A stretch of 64,000 nucleotides of DNA from Saprospirales bacterium GYS_P2D (GTDB lineage: Bacteria; Bacteroidota; Bacteroidia; Chitinophagales; Saprospiraceae), in assembly GCA_009833045.1 (NCBI GenBank), contig WUUP01000004.1, positions 62,001 through 126,000 on the forward strand. Reading direction: 5' to 3'. This document shows, one piece after another, positions 7,936 to 16,486 of this stretch. The translations under genes and the position numbers were made by a program. Below the pieces are notes generated by a model. It saw only the letters and a program-made list of their open reading frames with translations, searched no databases and was not told the origin of the DNA. Position 1 is the first letter of the stretch, and every line of letters starts with the position of its first letter.

Positions 7936-8334
7936 CTAAAATCTATGGACGATGCCGACGAAATAGCAACGCTGATACTGTCGCTGAGCAGAGTAGGATG
8001 CGGTCGACTGATAGTAGCTCGACTGTCTGTAGCTGATGAGGTTCATCTGACATCTGACTGTCCAGCTATCAGTAATATCGAGTCCCACTGCACCTGCGAG
8101 ATGGATATTATCCTCGGTCGTATGTATGACCTGCGAGAAGAGTGACTCCTCATCATAGTCAAAGCTCCTAAATGAGAGTAGCTCCATGAGGGGCATCTCA
8201 TCATCATGAGCATCGAGTACATAGCTCATGATGGCAGGATCTCGTGATAGTGAAGTAAGCGGCTTGCTGGAGTCATCAGTCGAAAGAGATATCAACTCTA
8301 CTATTACTGTCCATATTAAGATGAGGATATTCAT
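7936..8334 (-). CDS. Hypothetical exported protein
   Basis: A 132-residue frame starting MNILILIWTVIVELISLSTDD, which reads as a plausible signal peptide, followed by an acidic soluble segment (DAHDDEMPLMELLSFRSFDYDEE) and a Tyr/Ser/Gln-rich tail. No family is recognised. It stands alone, with a hairpin-bounded non-coding region downstream and the divergent acyl-CoA synthetase upstream. An overlapping plus-strand frame (7906-8145) looks less protein-like. It is uncertain that this is expressed. Confidence 0.45.
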   Translation of the reverse strand: MNILILIWTVIVELISLSTDDSSKPLTSLSRDPAIMSYVLDAHDDEMPLMELLSFRSFDYDEESLFSQVIHTTEDNIHLAGAVGLDITDSWTVRCQMNLISYRQSSYYQSTASYSAQRQYQRCYFVGIVHRF

Positions 8335-8570
8335 ATCTGGATGTAAATCTATACCACAGATGTTATCGAGAGTTTGCTATAGCGTTAAGTGATCATGCCG
8401 TAGTGTTAAGCTGATCTTAGGAGGTCGTATAGCTCAGCGTGAGTCTGTTTTATACAGCGGTTTTTAGATGTGTTTGACCAAATTTCACCCCTATTGTGTC
8501 AAATACACGTAATAGGTCGATCAACTCAAATTTATTCATTAACATTGATGACAATCTAACTAAATCACCT

Positions 8571-10079
8571 ATGCTGCAACTAATAGAAAATGCAAAGCAA
8601 CACCAGAATAGATTGGCTATTCGGTCTGGTAGTCGATCATATACTTATCAAGAATTGCTCACTGACTCAGCGTATGTGTCTCAGGCACTCCTTCAGGGGC
8701 GGCCCGATTTGTCGGAGGAGCGGATCGCTTTTTTAGTAGATCCCAGCTATGACTATGTGAGGCTACAGTGGGGCATCTGGAGAGCTGGAGGTATCGCCGT
8801 GCCGCTCTGCACTAAGCATCCCTATCAGTCTATCGAGTATGTCATCGATGATACTCAGGCCTCTACGATCATCTGCTCCGAGGGCTATGAGGAGCTGCTT
8901 TCTCCACTGAAAGATAGAGATATCAGATTCATATCACTGGATAAGCTGTCTGCTGGAGAGGTAGAGGCGCTACCAGATCTCAGTAACGATCGCAGAGCGA
9001 TGATCCTCTATACGAGCGGTACCACAGGATCACCAAAAGGGGTCGTGAGCACTCATGCTAATATTCAGGCACAGATACAGTCATTAGTCACTTCATGGGA
9101 GTGGCATCAGGTTGATCATATCCTGAATATCCTACCACTCCATCATGTACACGGGATCATCAATATCCTATCCTGTGCTCTGTGGTCTGGGGCTTGTTGT
9201 GAGTTTTTACCAAAGTTTGATGCAGATAAAGTCTTTGACATCTTCTTGGGAGGTCAGGTCAATCTATTCATGGCGGTACCCACGATATACTACAAGCTGA
9301 TCGGTCAGTATGATCAGTATGACGAAGACCGACAGCAAGCCATCACAGACGCTCTGCACAACTTCAGGCTCATGGTATCGGGCTCCGCAGCGCTGCCGAT
9401 CAGCGTGCTCGAGCGATGGAGATCGATCAGTGGAGGGCATACGCTACTCGAGCGCTATGGGATGACCGAGATGGGTATGGCCATCAGTAATCCCTATCAT
9501 GGAGAGCGACGACCAGGTCATATCGGTCAGCCGCTATCGGGTATTCAGATACGGATCGCTGATGAGCAGGATCAGGTATTGCCTATAGGCGAAAAAGGAG
9601 AGATCCAAGTGAAAGGACCCAACGTATTCAAAGAATACTGGCAAAAGCCAGAAGCGACGAAAAAAACATTCTCCGCAGATGGATGGCTCAAGACGGGCGA
9701 CATGGCGATACTCGATGATGGCTACTATAGGATACTCGGGCGAAACTCTGTCGATATCATCAAGTCTGGAGGCTACAAGATATCAGCACTCGAGATCGAA
9801 GAAGTACTCCGTAAGTATCCCAATATCAAAGACTGTGGAGTCGTAGGCGTACCTGACGATGAGTGGGGAGAGGTCGTCGCTGCGAGCCTGATATTATCAG
9901 ATCCAGCTGAAGAGATCGATATCAAGGAGCTCCGATCATGGCTCAAGACTAAGCTCCCGAGCTATCAAGTCCCTAAGCGATATATCACTCAAGAGGACCT
10001 CCCTCGTAATGTCATGGGTAAGGTGACTAAGAAGGCTTTGGTAAAGATATTTGAAGAGGCAGAAGACAAAAATCAATAG
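8571..10079 (+). CDS. matB: MatB/ACSF3-like malonyl-CoA synthetase
   Basis: An ANL-superfamily acid-CoA ligase of about 502 residues from the ATG at 8571; a GTG at 8496 would add 25 residues with no match to the family. It activates a carboxylate with ATP to an acyl-AMP and then forms the CoA thioester. Motifs in order are the P-loop ILYTSGTTGSPKG, the acyl/AMP site RYGMTEMGMAISNP, the hinge region GRNSVDIIKSGGYKIS and the C-terminal Lys in PRNVMGKVTK. The TEMGMAISNP and IKSGGYKISALEIEE strings are characteristic of malonyl-CoA synthetases. Malonate transporter genes follow 3 bases downstream, which strongly supports malonate as substrate. No malonyl-CoA decarboxylase gene is in the window, so the product may feed fatty-acid synthesis directly. 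Confidence 0.85.
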   Translation: MLQLIENAKQHQNRLAIRSGSRSYTYQELLTDSAYVSQALLQGRPDLSEERIAFLVDPSYDYVRLQWGIWRAGGIAVPLCTKHPYQSIEYVIDDTQASTIICSEGYEELLSPLKDRDIRFISLDKLSAGEVEALPDLSNDRRAMILYTSGTTGSPKGVVSTHANIQAQIQSLVTSWEWHQVDHILNILPLHHVHGIINILSCALWSGACCEFLPKFDADKVFDIFLGGQVNLFMAVPTIYYKLIGQYDQYDEDRQQAITDALHNFRLMVSGSAALPISVLERWRSISGGHTLLERYGMTEMGMAISNPYHGERRPGHIGQPLSGIQIRIADEQDQVLPIGEKGEIQVKGPNVFKEYWQKPEATKKTFSADGWLKTGDMAILDDGYYRILGRNSVDIIKSGGYKISALEIEEVLRKYPNIKDCGVVGVPDDEWGEVVAASLILSDPAEEIDIKELRSWLKTKLPSYQVPKRYITQEDLPRNVMGKVTKKALVKIFEEAEDKNQ

Positions 10080-10082
10080 CAG

Positions 10083-10448
10083 ATGACTATTTACGGAGTG
10101 GCCATACTGGCTTTTTGCTTTTTAGTGGGCAAAATCATGGGAAGTCTTCTCGGTGCGGCCTTAGGCTTTGATGGGGATATCGGTGGTGTGGGATTTGCTA
10201 TGCTGCTGCTCATGCTCATCAATCTGTATGTGAAGGATAAGGAGTGGTTCAGAGGTGAGAGTGAGCGAGGTATTTCGTTTTGGAAGTCAATGTACCTTCC
10301 GATCATCGTGGCTATGGCCGCTACCCAAAATGTCAATGCTGCTATATCCGGAGGCGCTGTCGCCCTATTGGTGGGAGTATTGGGGACATTGGCATGTTTT
10401 GCCCTTGTACCCTGGCTGTCCAAGATCGGCAACAATGAAAAGCAGTGA
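10083..10448 (+). CDS. madL: Malonate transporter subunit MadL
   Basis: A 121-residue integral membrane protein with about four hydrophobic helices (MTIYGVAILAFCFLVGKIMG, VGFAMLLLMLINLYV, YLPIIVAMAATQNVNAA, AVALLVGVLGTLACFALV). The family motif around GDIGGVGFAMLLLM matches MadL, the small subunit of the sodium-dependent MadLM malonate importer. It starts 3 bases after the synthetase and is immediately followed by madM, giving a compact activation-plus-uptake operon. Confidence 0.85.
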   Translation: MTIYGVAILAFCFLVGKIMGSLLGAALGFDGDIGGVGFAMLLLMLINLYVKDKEWFRGESERGISFWKSMYLPIIVAMAATQNVNAAISGGAVALLVGVLGTLACFALVPWLSKIGNNEKQ

Positions 10449-10450
10449 CC

Positions 10451-11194
10451 ATGGATATCATTGAAAATCTATTAATCAAAAACGGACTGCTCTTCGCTTT
10501 TTTATTGGTTGGGTTGATCATGTTCGGATCAATGCTCATCTCTAAGAAGTTACTACGGGGCAAAATACCTGGCGTAGCGATTGCCATATTCGCAGGGCTT
10601 GCTTTAGCTACATTCGGTGGCAAAAAAGGACTTTCGGACATCCCAATTTTCTCGGGTCTGGCGCTCATGGGAGGCTCTATGCTTCGAGACTTCTCGGTAG
10701 TCGCTACAGCTATGGGAGCCGATCTCAATAAGATAAAAGATGCCGGTCTGGCTGGAGTACTTTCCTTGTTTATTGGTGTGCTCGTAGCATTTGTCATGGG
10801 GGTAGCCATCGCCTATGGTCTGGGCTATACAGATGCTATCAGTCTCACGACGATCGGAGCAGGCTCCTGTACCTATATCGTAGGTCCAGTGACAGGTGGT
10901 GCACTCGGTGCGAGCTCTGAGGTGCTGGCGATCAGTATTGCGGCTGGAGTGATCAAAACGCTCATAGTGACAGTCTTGACACCGCTGATCGCAGATCGCA
11001 TATCTCTGGACAATGCTAAGTCGGCAGTAGTCTTCGGAGGGCTGATGGGGACTACGAGTGGAGTAGCGGCAGGATTAGCGGCTACAGATCCAGACTTAGT
11101 ACCATACGGAGCGATGACGGCGACATTTTATACAGGGCTGGGCTGTCTACTATGTCCTTCTATCCTCTACTATTTGGTTTCGCTTATTTTTTGA
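10451..11194 (+). CDS. madM: Malonate transporter subunit MadM
   Basis: About 247 residues from the ATG at 10451, two bases after the madL stop; a GTG at 10445 overlapping the madL stop is the alternative start. It is a multi-pass membrane protein with Gly-rich helices and the conserved GAGSCTYIVGPVTGGALGA segment near the middle and VVFGGLMGTTSGVAAGLAAT later. It forms the large subunit of the MadLM malonate:Na+ symporter. Its 3' end overlaps the convergent esterase gene by 11 bases, so read-through or antisense pairing between the two messages is possible. Confidence 0.87.
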   Translation: MDIIENLLIKNGLLFAFLLVGLIMFGSMLISKKLLRGKIPGVAIAIFAGLALATFGGKKGLSDIPIFSGLALMGGSMLRDFSVVATAMGADLNKIKDAGLAGVLSLFIGVLVAFVMGVAIAYGLGYTDAISLTTIGAGSCTYIVGPVTGGALGASSEVLAISIAAGVIKTLIVTVLTPLIADRISLDNAKSAVVFGGLMGTTSGVAAGLAATDPDLVPYGAMTATFYTGLGCLLCPSILYYLVSLIF

Positions 11195-12161
11195 GACTTC
11201 TGAAAAAGTCCATGACCAGCTCTGGAGAGTTGATGTCCTCATTTCTCCTTCCTAAAACGGTTCTTAATTCGGGAGGTAGTGGATTAGCGCCTTGCAGTGG
11301 TGGTACATGACCTCCATTGATGATATTGATGAGGTCTACTTTGATCGGACTCCCTGCGCAGGTATAGCTATATCTGACGGCTGTGGTGCTATCCTGAGGA
11401 TTAGTGTCTTCATATGATATGATGCTTTCTGTAGGATCACAGGGTAGTAAGCTCTTCCAATACGCTGTAGTAGATGCTGTGGATAGCACCTTGCCTCTAC
11501 TACTATCTTGAGCCACTACGACCCATCCTCCTTCACTGGGATTGATAGGGTCAGCGGTCCCATTGATGATCATCATCGGTACAGCTATATCAAGTGGATT
11601 GCAGTCATTGAGCGAAGCCTCTGGGACATTCGCCGCATAGGAGGCGAAGCCTGCAAAACTCTCTGGTAATTCATAGGCTAACTTATAGCACATATGGCCA
11701 CCATTGGATAGACCAGTCATATATACATGAGAGCGATCTATGCCGTGCCTTTCGGCGAAGTAGTCTATCATTTTTAAGAAGAAACTATTGTCATCTATAT
11801 CTTCTGTATTCGCCTTGTAGCTGGCTTTGGCTCTACAGTCATTCCAGTGATTATCATAGCCATCAGGATATACTACGACGAAGTCCTTATCCCTTTTAGC
11901 GATCTTGTCAAATTCTCCATTAGTCACCATCTTGATACGTGCACCGTCGCCTCCCGATCCATGCAGCACGAATAGCAGTGCCGGACTATCCTGTACCTCT
12001 GCGGGTACTAAGTAGCTGAAAGTCCGAAATATATTGTCCACTTGGAGACTATCTGTGCCTGATATTTCCATCTGAGCTTCTTCCTTGAGGATGGTATCGG
12101 TTGATGGTTTGCATGCGATGATTAGTGATAGCGAAAAGAGTAGATAGAAGATAGTTTTCAT
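11184..12161 (-). CDS. PHB-depolymerase/feruloyl-esterase-like lipoprotein (LpqC family)
   Basis: A 325-residue alpha/beta-hydrolase of the extracellular PHB depolymerase/LpqC group. The signal ends at the lipobox LIIAC (Cys17). The oxyanion motif HGSGGDG follows, and the nucleophile elbow is GLSNGG with the catalytic Ser. DPINPSEGG probably carries the Asp and GGHVPPLQG the catalytic His. It is likely anchored outside the inner membrane and cleaves ester bonds in polyesters or acylated polysaccharides; the substrate is unknown. It lies 7 bases downstream of the PIN toxin gene on the same strand. Confidence 0.82.
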   Translation of the reverse strand: MKTIFYLLFSLSLIIACKPSTDTILKEEAQMEISGTDSLQVDNIFRTFSYLVPAEVQDSPALLFVLHGSGGDGARIKMVTNGEFDKIAKRDKDFVVVYPDGYDNHWNDCRAKASYKANTEDIDDNSFFLKMIDYFAERHGIDRSHVYMTGLSNGGHMCYKLAYELPESFAGFASYAANVPEASLNDCNPLDIAVPMMIINGTADPINPSEGGWVVVAQDSSRGKVLSTASTTAYWKSLLPCDPTESIISYEDTNPQDSTTAVRYSYTCAGSPIKVDLINIINGGHVPPLQGANPLPPELRTVLGRRNEDINSPELVMDFFRSLKK

Positions 12162-12168
12162 GGTAGGT

Positions 12169-12627
12169 TTATTCTTTAGCTAAGGTTAATACTTTATTTC
12201 TTAATCGTTGACTAATCCTAAAGCCAACATTATCGAGGTCATCTAAAATTTCTTTGACAGAGGTGATTTTCTTTAGAGCTTTAGCTTTCAGCAAAATGCC
12301 CATGAGACCTGTAATAGTAAGATTGAATGATTTTGCGATTTTACGCCCTTTTTTCTCGTCGATCACTAAAAGTGAATTTTCAATTTGCGTGGCTAATATT
12401 ATGGCTGAGGCTTCACCTTCATCAAGCTCTAATTTTAAAAGTTCGACACGAGCTAAATCGTGGATTCTGCCAATATGAATCCAAGGCGGTAGTGAAACTT
12501 GAAATTCATTTTGAATCTGTGGAGTGATATTGATGGTAGAATACAGCTTTTGTAATATATCCAGCTTTTTTATTCGCTCAAGTGCGATTAATACACTGGT
12601 GTCACAAATAACTACTTGCTTAGGCAT
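12169..12627 (-). CDS. PIN-domain toxin (DUF3368 family)
   Basis: A 152-residue PIN-like ribonuclease toxin. It opens VVICDTSVLIALERI with the first catalytic Asp, followed by the conserved DEGEASAIILA segment and LLVIDEKKGRKIA with further acidic metal-binding residues, typical of the DUF3368 subfamily. It would cut RNA with Mg2+/Mn2+ when not bound by its antitoxin. The preceding UPF0175 gene overlaps it by 8 bases, the usual pairing for this toxin family. Confidence 0.88.
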   Translation of the reverse strand: MPKQVVICDTSVLIALERIKKLDILQKLYSTINITPQIQNEFQVSLPPWIHIGRIHDLARVELLKLELDEGEASAIILATQIENSLLVIDEKKGRKIAKSFNLTITGLMGILLKAKALKKITSVKEILDDLDNVGFRISQRLRNKVLTLAKE

Positions 12628-12844
12628 TTTGCAGGTCGTCCTCTAATTCCTCCGCTTCTGTACCGATGAATGATACATTGTATTTGCCTAAAAGCTCTAT
12701 AAAAGTAGTCTTAGAAAGACCTACTATTTTACTTGCTTGACCAGAACTAATGTGACCATCTGCATAAAGCCTCGAAGCTACTATCATTTTGACATCAAAA
12801 TCGGAAACACCTGTTAAATCAGGTAATTCTATGTGAAGATTCAT
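12620..12844 (-). CDS. UPF0175-family antitoxin
   Basis: About 74 residues from the ATG at 12844; an upstream in-frame ATG at 12886 would add 14 residues without family support. It carries the UPF0175 helix-turn-helix-like core RLYADGHISSGQASKIVGLSKTTF and an acidic C-terminal tail (EAEELEDDLQ). It is predicted to neutralise the PIN toxin encoded by the overlapping downstream gene and probably to autoregulate the pair. Confidence 0.85.
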   Translation of the reverse strand: MNLHIELPDLTGVSDFDVKMIVASRLYADGHISSGQASKIVGLSKTTFIELLGKYNVSFIGTEAEELEDDLQNA

Positions 12845-12982
12845 ATGCAGATAAATATAGTCCTTCCAAATATATTCCAATAACAAGCAATATTAAAGAT
12901 ATTTTGAAGCCCTTGACATTTATTGATCGGGTATTCGTCCTATATTTATCATTGTGGCAAAAAGACACAATAAAACAAAACT

Positions 12983-13966
12983 ATGACACTACGCAGAGAC
13001 TTCATCAAGCAGGCGACGACTGCAGCCGCTGCTTTATCCATGCCGGCATTAGTGCAGGCGACACAGTTTAATCGATCCATTATGGCGAATAATCCAAGTC
13101 TTGAAAGCATCGGGATACAGTTGTTTTCATTACCCAAAATGTTGTCATCTGACTTTTTAGGTGCTATGGAGATGCTCCAAGTCATGGGCTATACAGAGCT
13201 GGAGTTATTCGGGCCGTACACATTTAGCGCCAAGTCTGCTAAGGATGGTTGGAAAGGAGTTGCAGCTATGCTTGGATTTGATGGGAGCGGATTCTTTGGT
13301 TATGATATCAAAGATCTCAAAAGTATCATCAGCGATCACGGGATGAATACTCCTGCCTGTCACACAGATCTCGATACACTTTTGATGGAGATGGGGCCAT
13401 TAGCCGATGCAGCTAACTATCTGGGGCAGACCTATGTCACTCTACCAGCAATACCTGATGCTAAGAGGGTGACAGTCAATGATTATTATAAGATGGCAGA
13501 TACCTTCAATGAGATAGGCGCCAATGCTAAGAAAGCAGGTATCAAATTTGGCTATCACAATCATGGATACGGTATCAAACCGACGGCAGATGGGATAGTG
13601 CCCCTAGAGATCCTCATAGAAAATACCGATCCTGAGTTAGTATTCTTGGAGATGGATATATTTTGGACGGCGGCAGGAGGAGCAGATCCGGTGGCTATGC
13701 TCGAGAAATATCCTGATCGCTATCACATGCTACACATCAAGGATATGAAGCCGAAAGCTACTTTTTCTGGAGATGGTAGTAATGCCGCTCAGTGGTTTGC
13801 TTTATTCCCTAATATGACAACAGTTGGAAGCGGTGAGCTCGGTGTAGAAAAGATCATTGAGACAGGACTTAAGACGGGTGTCAAGCACTTTTTTGTAGAG
13901 CAAGATCTCGTGGCTAATCCAGAGGTAGCTCTAAAGGATAATATTGACTATCTCAAGAGCCTATAG
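12983..13966 (+). CDS. Tat-exported sugar phosphate isomerase/epimerase-like protein
   Basis: A 327-residue TIM-barrel protein of the xylose isomerase-like (AP endonuclease 2) superfamily. The N-terminus MTLRRDFIKQATTAAAALSMP is a twin-arginine signal, so it should be exported folded. Metal-site landmarks are visible: GYHNHGYG, LEMDIFWTAAGG and MLHIKDM, followed by FVEQD near the end. Such proteins are common in Bacteroidota and Planctomycetota sugar-catabolic loci, but few have proven reactions. A paralogue lies at 15519-16403 on the other strand; the two share the H-N-H, D-I-(F/Y)-W and H-(I/V)-K-D pattern. Confidence 0.82.
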   Translation: MTLRRDFIKQATTAAAALSMPALVQATQFNRSIMANNPSLESIGIQLFSLPKMLSSDFLGAMEMLQVMGYTELELFGPYTFSAKSAKDGWKGVAAMLGFDGSGFFGYDIKDLKSIISDHGMNTPACHTDLDTLLMEMGPLADAANYLGQTYVTLPAIPDAKRVTVNDYYKMADTFNEIGANAKKAGIKFGYHNHGYGIKPTADGIVPLEILIENTDPELVFLEMDIFWTAAGGADPVAMLEKYPDRYHMLHIKDMKPKATFSGDGSNAAQWFALFPNMTTVGSGELGVEKIIETGLKTGVKHFFVEQDLVANPEVALKDNIDYLKSL

Positions 13967-13999
13967 GACTCTATGTGCAAAGAAAATTATCAATACAAA

Positions 14000-14031
14000 A
14001 AGCTCCTCAATCTAACTCGATTGAGGAGCTT
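14000..14031. terminator. Bidirectional terminator between convergent genes
   Basis: A 13-bp perfect stem (14000-14012 with 14019-14031) with a TAACTC loop, A-rich on the left and T-rich on the right. It serves the isomerase gene on the plus strand and the IPTL-CTERM gene on the minus strand. Confidence 0.85.
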
Positions 14032-14090
14032 ATCATTTTAGCTTTGGCTAGCTAATGTTATATGATTTAGTAGATCTTACAAGTTGCTTT

Positions 14091-15428
14091 TTATCTCGAA
14101 ATAACTTTGAGATTCTGATCTGAATTTTGATTTGATCTAAATGCTATTATGCCAATAGATAATAAAATTAAAGAAAGTAAAATAATGCCCCATTGATCTA
14201 AAGTAGGAATGGATGCTTCTTGTGCCTCAGGGAGAAGAGCTTCATGAATAAATCGAGCGCTGACTCCATTTATTTTTGTATCGATTAAGTTTCCACTGTA
14301 ATCGATTTCATATACCCCTCCACCATTTGTTATTAGTAGATTTCCATTTTGCAGAGGGTATACTCCACGATATCCTCCAAGAATAGGATTGTCTATGATG
14401 CTTTCTTGATTCCCATCTGTGTCATAAAGGATTATTCCTTCTTCTGTACCTGAAAAATTAGCCACTAAAACTTTTCCATCGGTTCTCTCAGTTATTTGTT
14501 CTGGGAATGTATTGATATTTGAGAAAGTACCAATAGAATTTCCATTTATATCATATTCGTGGATTTGATCACTAGAAATCCCTCCCACGAGATAAGTCTG
14601 AGTAGCCTCCCTAAAATGTATATCAAAAGGGCTATTTAATCCACCTGAAGAATTATTGATGAAATTTCCTAGATTATTACCAGAAAGAGAGAATTGAGCA
14701 ATGGCATCTGCATTAGCGCCGCCTCCGACAGTTACAAGGATAGAAGTAAAATCAGCATTATGTGAAATACCTCTAATATTATCTAGAACAGTTATATCAT
14801 TTCCAAAAAAAGTTGATTCAAACTCACCTGTAGAATTATATTGTTGTACCGCATCTTCTAACTGATCTCCTACAAGATATTTATCATTATTCTGATCAAG
14901 TGGAATGATGGATATCGGGGTACTTAAGTTTGCATTATCCGATGGAATGAAATCTGCATCAATTAAGCTGCCGTTAATTGGGCTAAAACTCATAACTCTA
15001 TCATTTGTAGATTCAGGAATTAAAAGTAATTGACCACTTAAAGTAGAGTTTGGGTATCGTTTGTTCGATGTAGTCTTAGATTTATTAGTACTACCCATAT
15101 ATACATTAGCATTTTCAAAACTGAAGGATTTCTGAATCTCATCGAAGGTGCTTAAATATCCATGGTTGATCGGATCCAAAAGATTGGTTTTTACTGCATA
15201 TAAGGGAGCGTTGTTCTTTATGGTTATTACTTCGATTAGGACTGCTTGATCTGGAAGAAATATGCTTAAAGGCATTTCTTTTTCAATACACATTTTCTTA
15301 GCATCCTTAACTATTGAGTTATCCATTTCTGCCATTAGTAGTAACTCTTTATAATTATTGGAATTACTTTGTCCATCCAGATAAAATGCATAGAATGCAA
15401 GGCAAACAGAAAGTAACAAGATCTTCAT
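14091..15428 (-). CDS. IPTL-CTERM-anchored beta-propeller-like protein
   Basis: A 445-residue exported protein. After a signal peptide (MKILLLSVCLAFYAFYLDGQ) come repeated blades resembling NHL/six-bladed propeller units (NDKYLVGDQLEDAVQQYN, FREATQTYLVGGISSDQIHEY, DGKVLVANFSGTEEGIILYD). The C-terminus is IPTLDQWGIILLSLILLSIG followed by a basic tail (RSNQN...). That is the IPTL-CTERM signal: an IPTL-x-x-W-G motif, one helix and positive charges, read by exosortase-type systems. Other secreted proteins in this window use T9SS signals instead. The gene is more AT-rich than its neighbours and appears monocistronic. The ligand is unknown. Confidence 0.82.
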   Translation of the reverse strand: MKILLLSVCLAFYAFYLDGQSNSNNYKELLLMAEMDNSIVKDAKKMCIEKEMPLSIFLPDQAVLIEVITIKNNAPLYAVKTNLLDPINHGYLSTFDEIQKSFSFENANVYMGSTNKSKTTSNKRYPNSTLSGQLLLIPESTNDRVMSFSPINGSLIDADFIPSDNANLSTPISIIPLDQNNDKYLVGDQLEDAVQQYNSTGEFESTFFGNDITVLDNIRGISHNADFTSILVTVGGGANADAIAQFSLSGNNLGNFINNSSGGLNSPFDIHFREATQTYLVGGISSDQIHEYDINGNSIGTFSNINTFPEQITERTDGKVLVANFSGTEEGIILYDTDGNQESIIDNPILGGYRGVYPLQNGNLLITNGGGVYEIDYSGNLIDTKINGVSARFIHEALLPEAQEASIPTLDQWGIILLSLILLSIGIIAFRSNQNSDQNLKVISR

Positions 15429-15518
15429 TCGTTATTTTTTAGTTGATGAGCCTCAATATACGGACTTATGGGAAAATTGAAGATTAGAAATCTCCAATTT
15501 CCCTATGTATTCTTTGCT

Positions 15519-16403
15519 TTACGCAAATTTCAATTTGCTCAGATAAGTAGCTCCATCTTTAGCAGCATCCATCGGAGTCGTACCATCATAGCGCTCCTGC
15601 TCCATGATGAAATACTCCATACCATGCTCTTTAGCCTGCTTGAGTATACGAGGATAGTCGATGATACCCGTACCGAGCGTACATGATGCCATTCGCTCAT
15701 CGCTGTCCGCCATGCGATCCTTGACATGGCATAGCTTAAATCTGCCAGGATACTTCTCAAAGTACTCGACTGGATCAGCTCCACCTGTGACTACCCAGTA
15801 GATATCCATTTGGTGATCGACCGTGTCTGGGTTAGTATTCTCCATCATATAGTCTTGAGGTATCATCCCAGAGAATGGCACGAAAGAATAGGCATGATTA
15901 TGATAGGCAAATCGGATCCCATTCTTGCGACAGATCTCACCACATTCGTTGAATTTGTCAGTGACATCTTTCCATGCAGAGACGGACTTCTGTGGTCCGA
16001 TCCATGGACATATTAGATATGACAGTCCGGCTTCAGCTGCATCTGCTGCTTTCTGCTCAAAATTCTCGCTGATATTGCAGTGGCTCGAGGTCATCTCGAG
16101 TCCGAGACCATTCAGATAGCTCTTAAATTCCTTTGGTGACTTACCCCAAAAGATACCTTGATCTCCTTCAAAACCTTCTATTTGGCGAAAGCCATAAGTA
16201 GCAAGCGTCTCTATCGTACCAAAAGGATCATCCATGATCACATCTCTGAGAGTATAAAGCTGAATACCAAATTTGTCAATGTCGCCTCCGCCAGAAATCA
16301 CTGGGGAGTCCATCCCTTTCTTGGTGCTACTACAGCCAAATAGGGCTGTACCCGCAGCCATGGTAGCGGCTGAGTATATGAATTGTCTCCTTTTTTGCAT
16401 CAT
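15519..16403 (-). CDS. Tat/lipoprotein sugar phosphate isomerase/epimerase-like protein
   Basis: A 294-residue TIM-barrel protein, paralogue of the 12983-13966 product. It begins MMQKRRQFIYSAATMAAGTA followed by LFGC, combining a twin-arginine motif and a lipobox, so it is probably a Tat-exported lipoprotein. Barrel landmarks are FGIQLYTLRD, AYHNHAYSF, HQMDIYWVVTGGADP and LCHVKDR. It lies 84 bases downstream of a divergently unrelated minus-strand sulfatase region and may belong to the same carbohydrate-processing set. Substrate is unknown. Confidence 0.82.
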   Translation of the reverse strand: MMQKRRQFIYSAATMAAGTALFGCSSTKKGMDSPVISGGGDIDKFGIQLYTLRDVIMDDPFGTIETLATYGFRQIEGFEGDQGIFWGKSPKEFKSYLNGLGLEMTSSHCNISENFEQKAADAAEAGLSYLICPWIGPQKSVSAWKDVTDKFNECGEICRKNGIRFAYHNHAYSFVPFSGMIPQDYMMENTNPDTVDHQMDIYWVVTGGADPVEYFEKYPGRFKLCHVKDRMADSDERMASCTLGTGIIDYPRILKQAKEHGMEYFIMEQERYDGTTPMDAAKDGATYLSKLKFA

Positions 16404-16486
16404 GATGTCGATAGTTTTATTCTTTCTCCAAATATAATGGTCTCAATAATAATTGATCTGCATTAAATACTTTGATCGTGACTACG

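Noticed and set aside
7906-8145. A 79-codon plus-strand frame
   Set aside because: It overlaps the minus-strand exported-protein frame and lacks a signal peptide, domain or plausible start context.
8438-8455. A GTATAGCTCAGCGTGAG segment resembling a tRNA D-arm
   Set aside because: No matching T-arm or acceptor stem is found around it.
10342-10809. A 155-codon minus-strand frame across madL/madM
   Set aside because: Antisense shadow of two well-supported membrane-protein genes.
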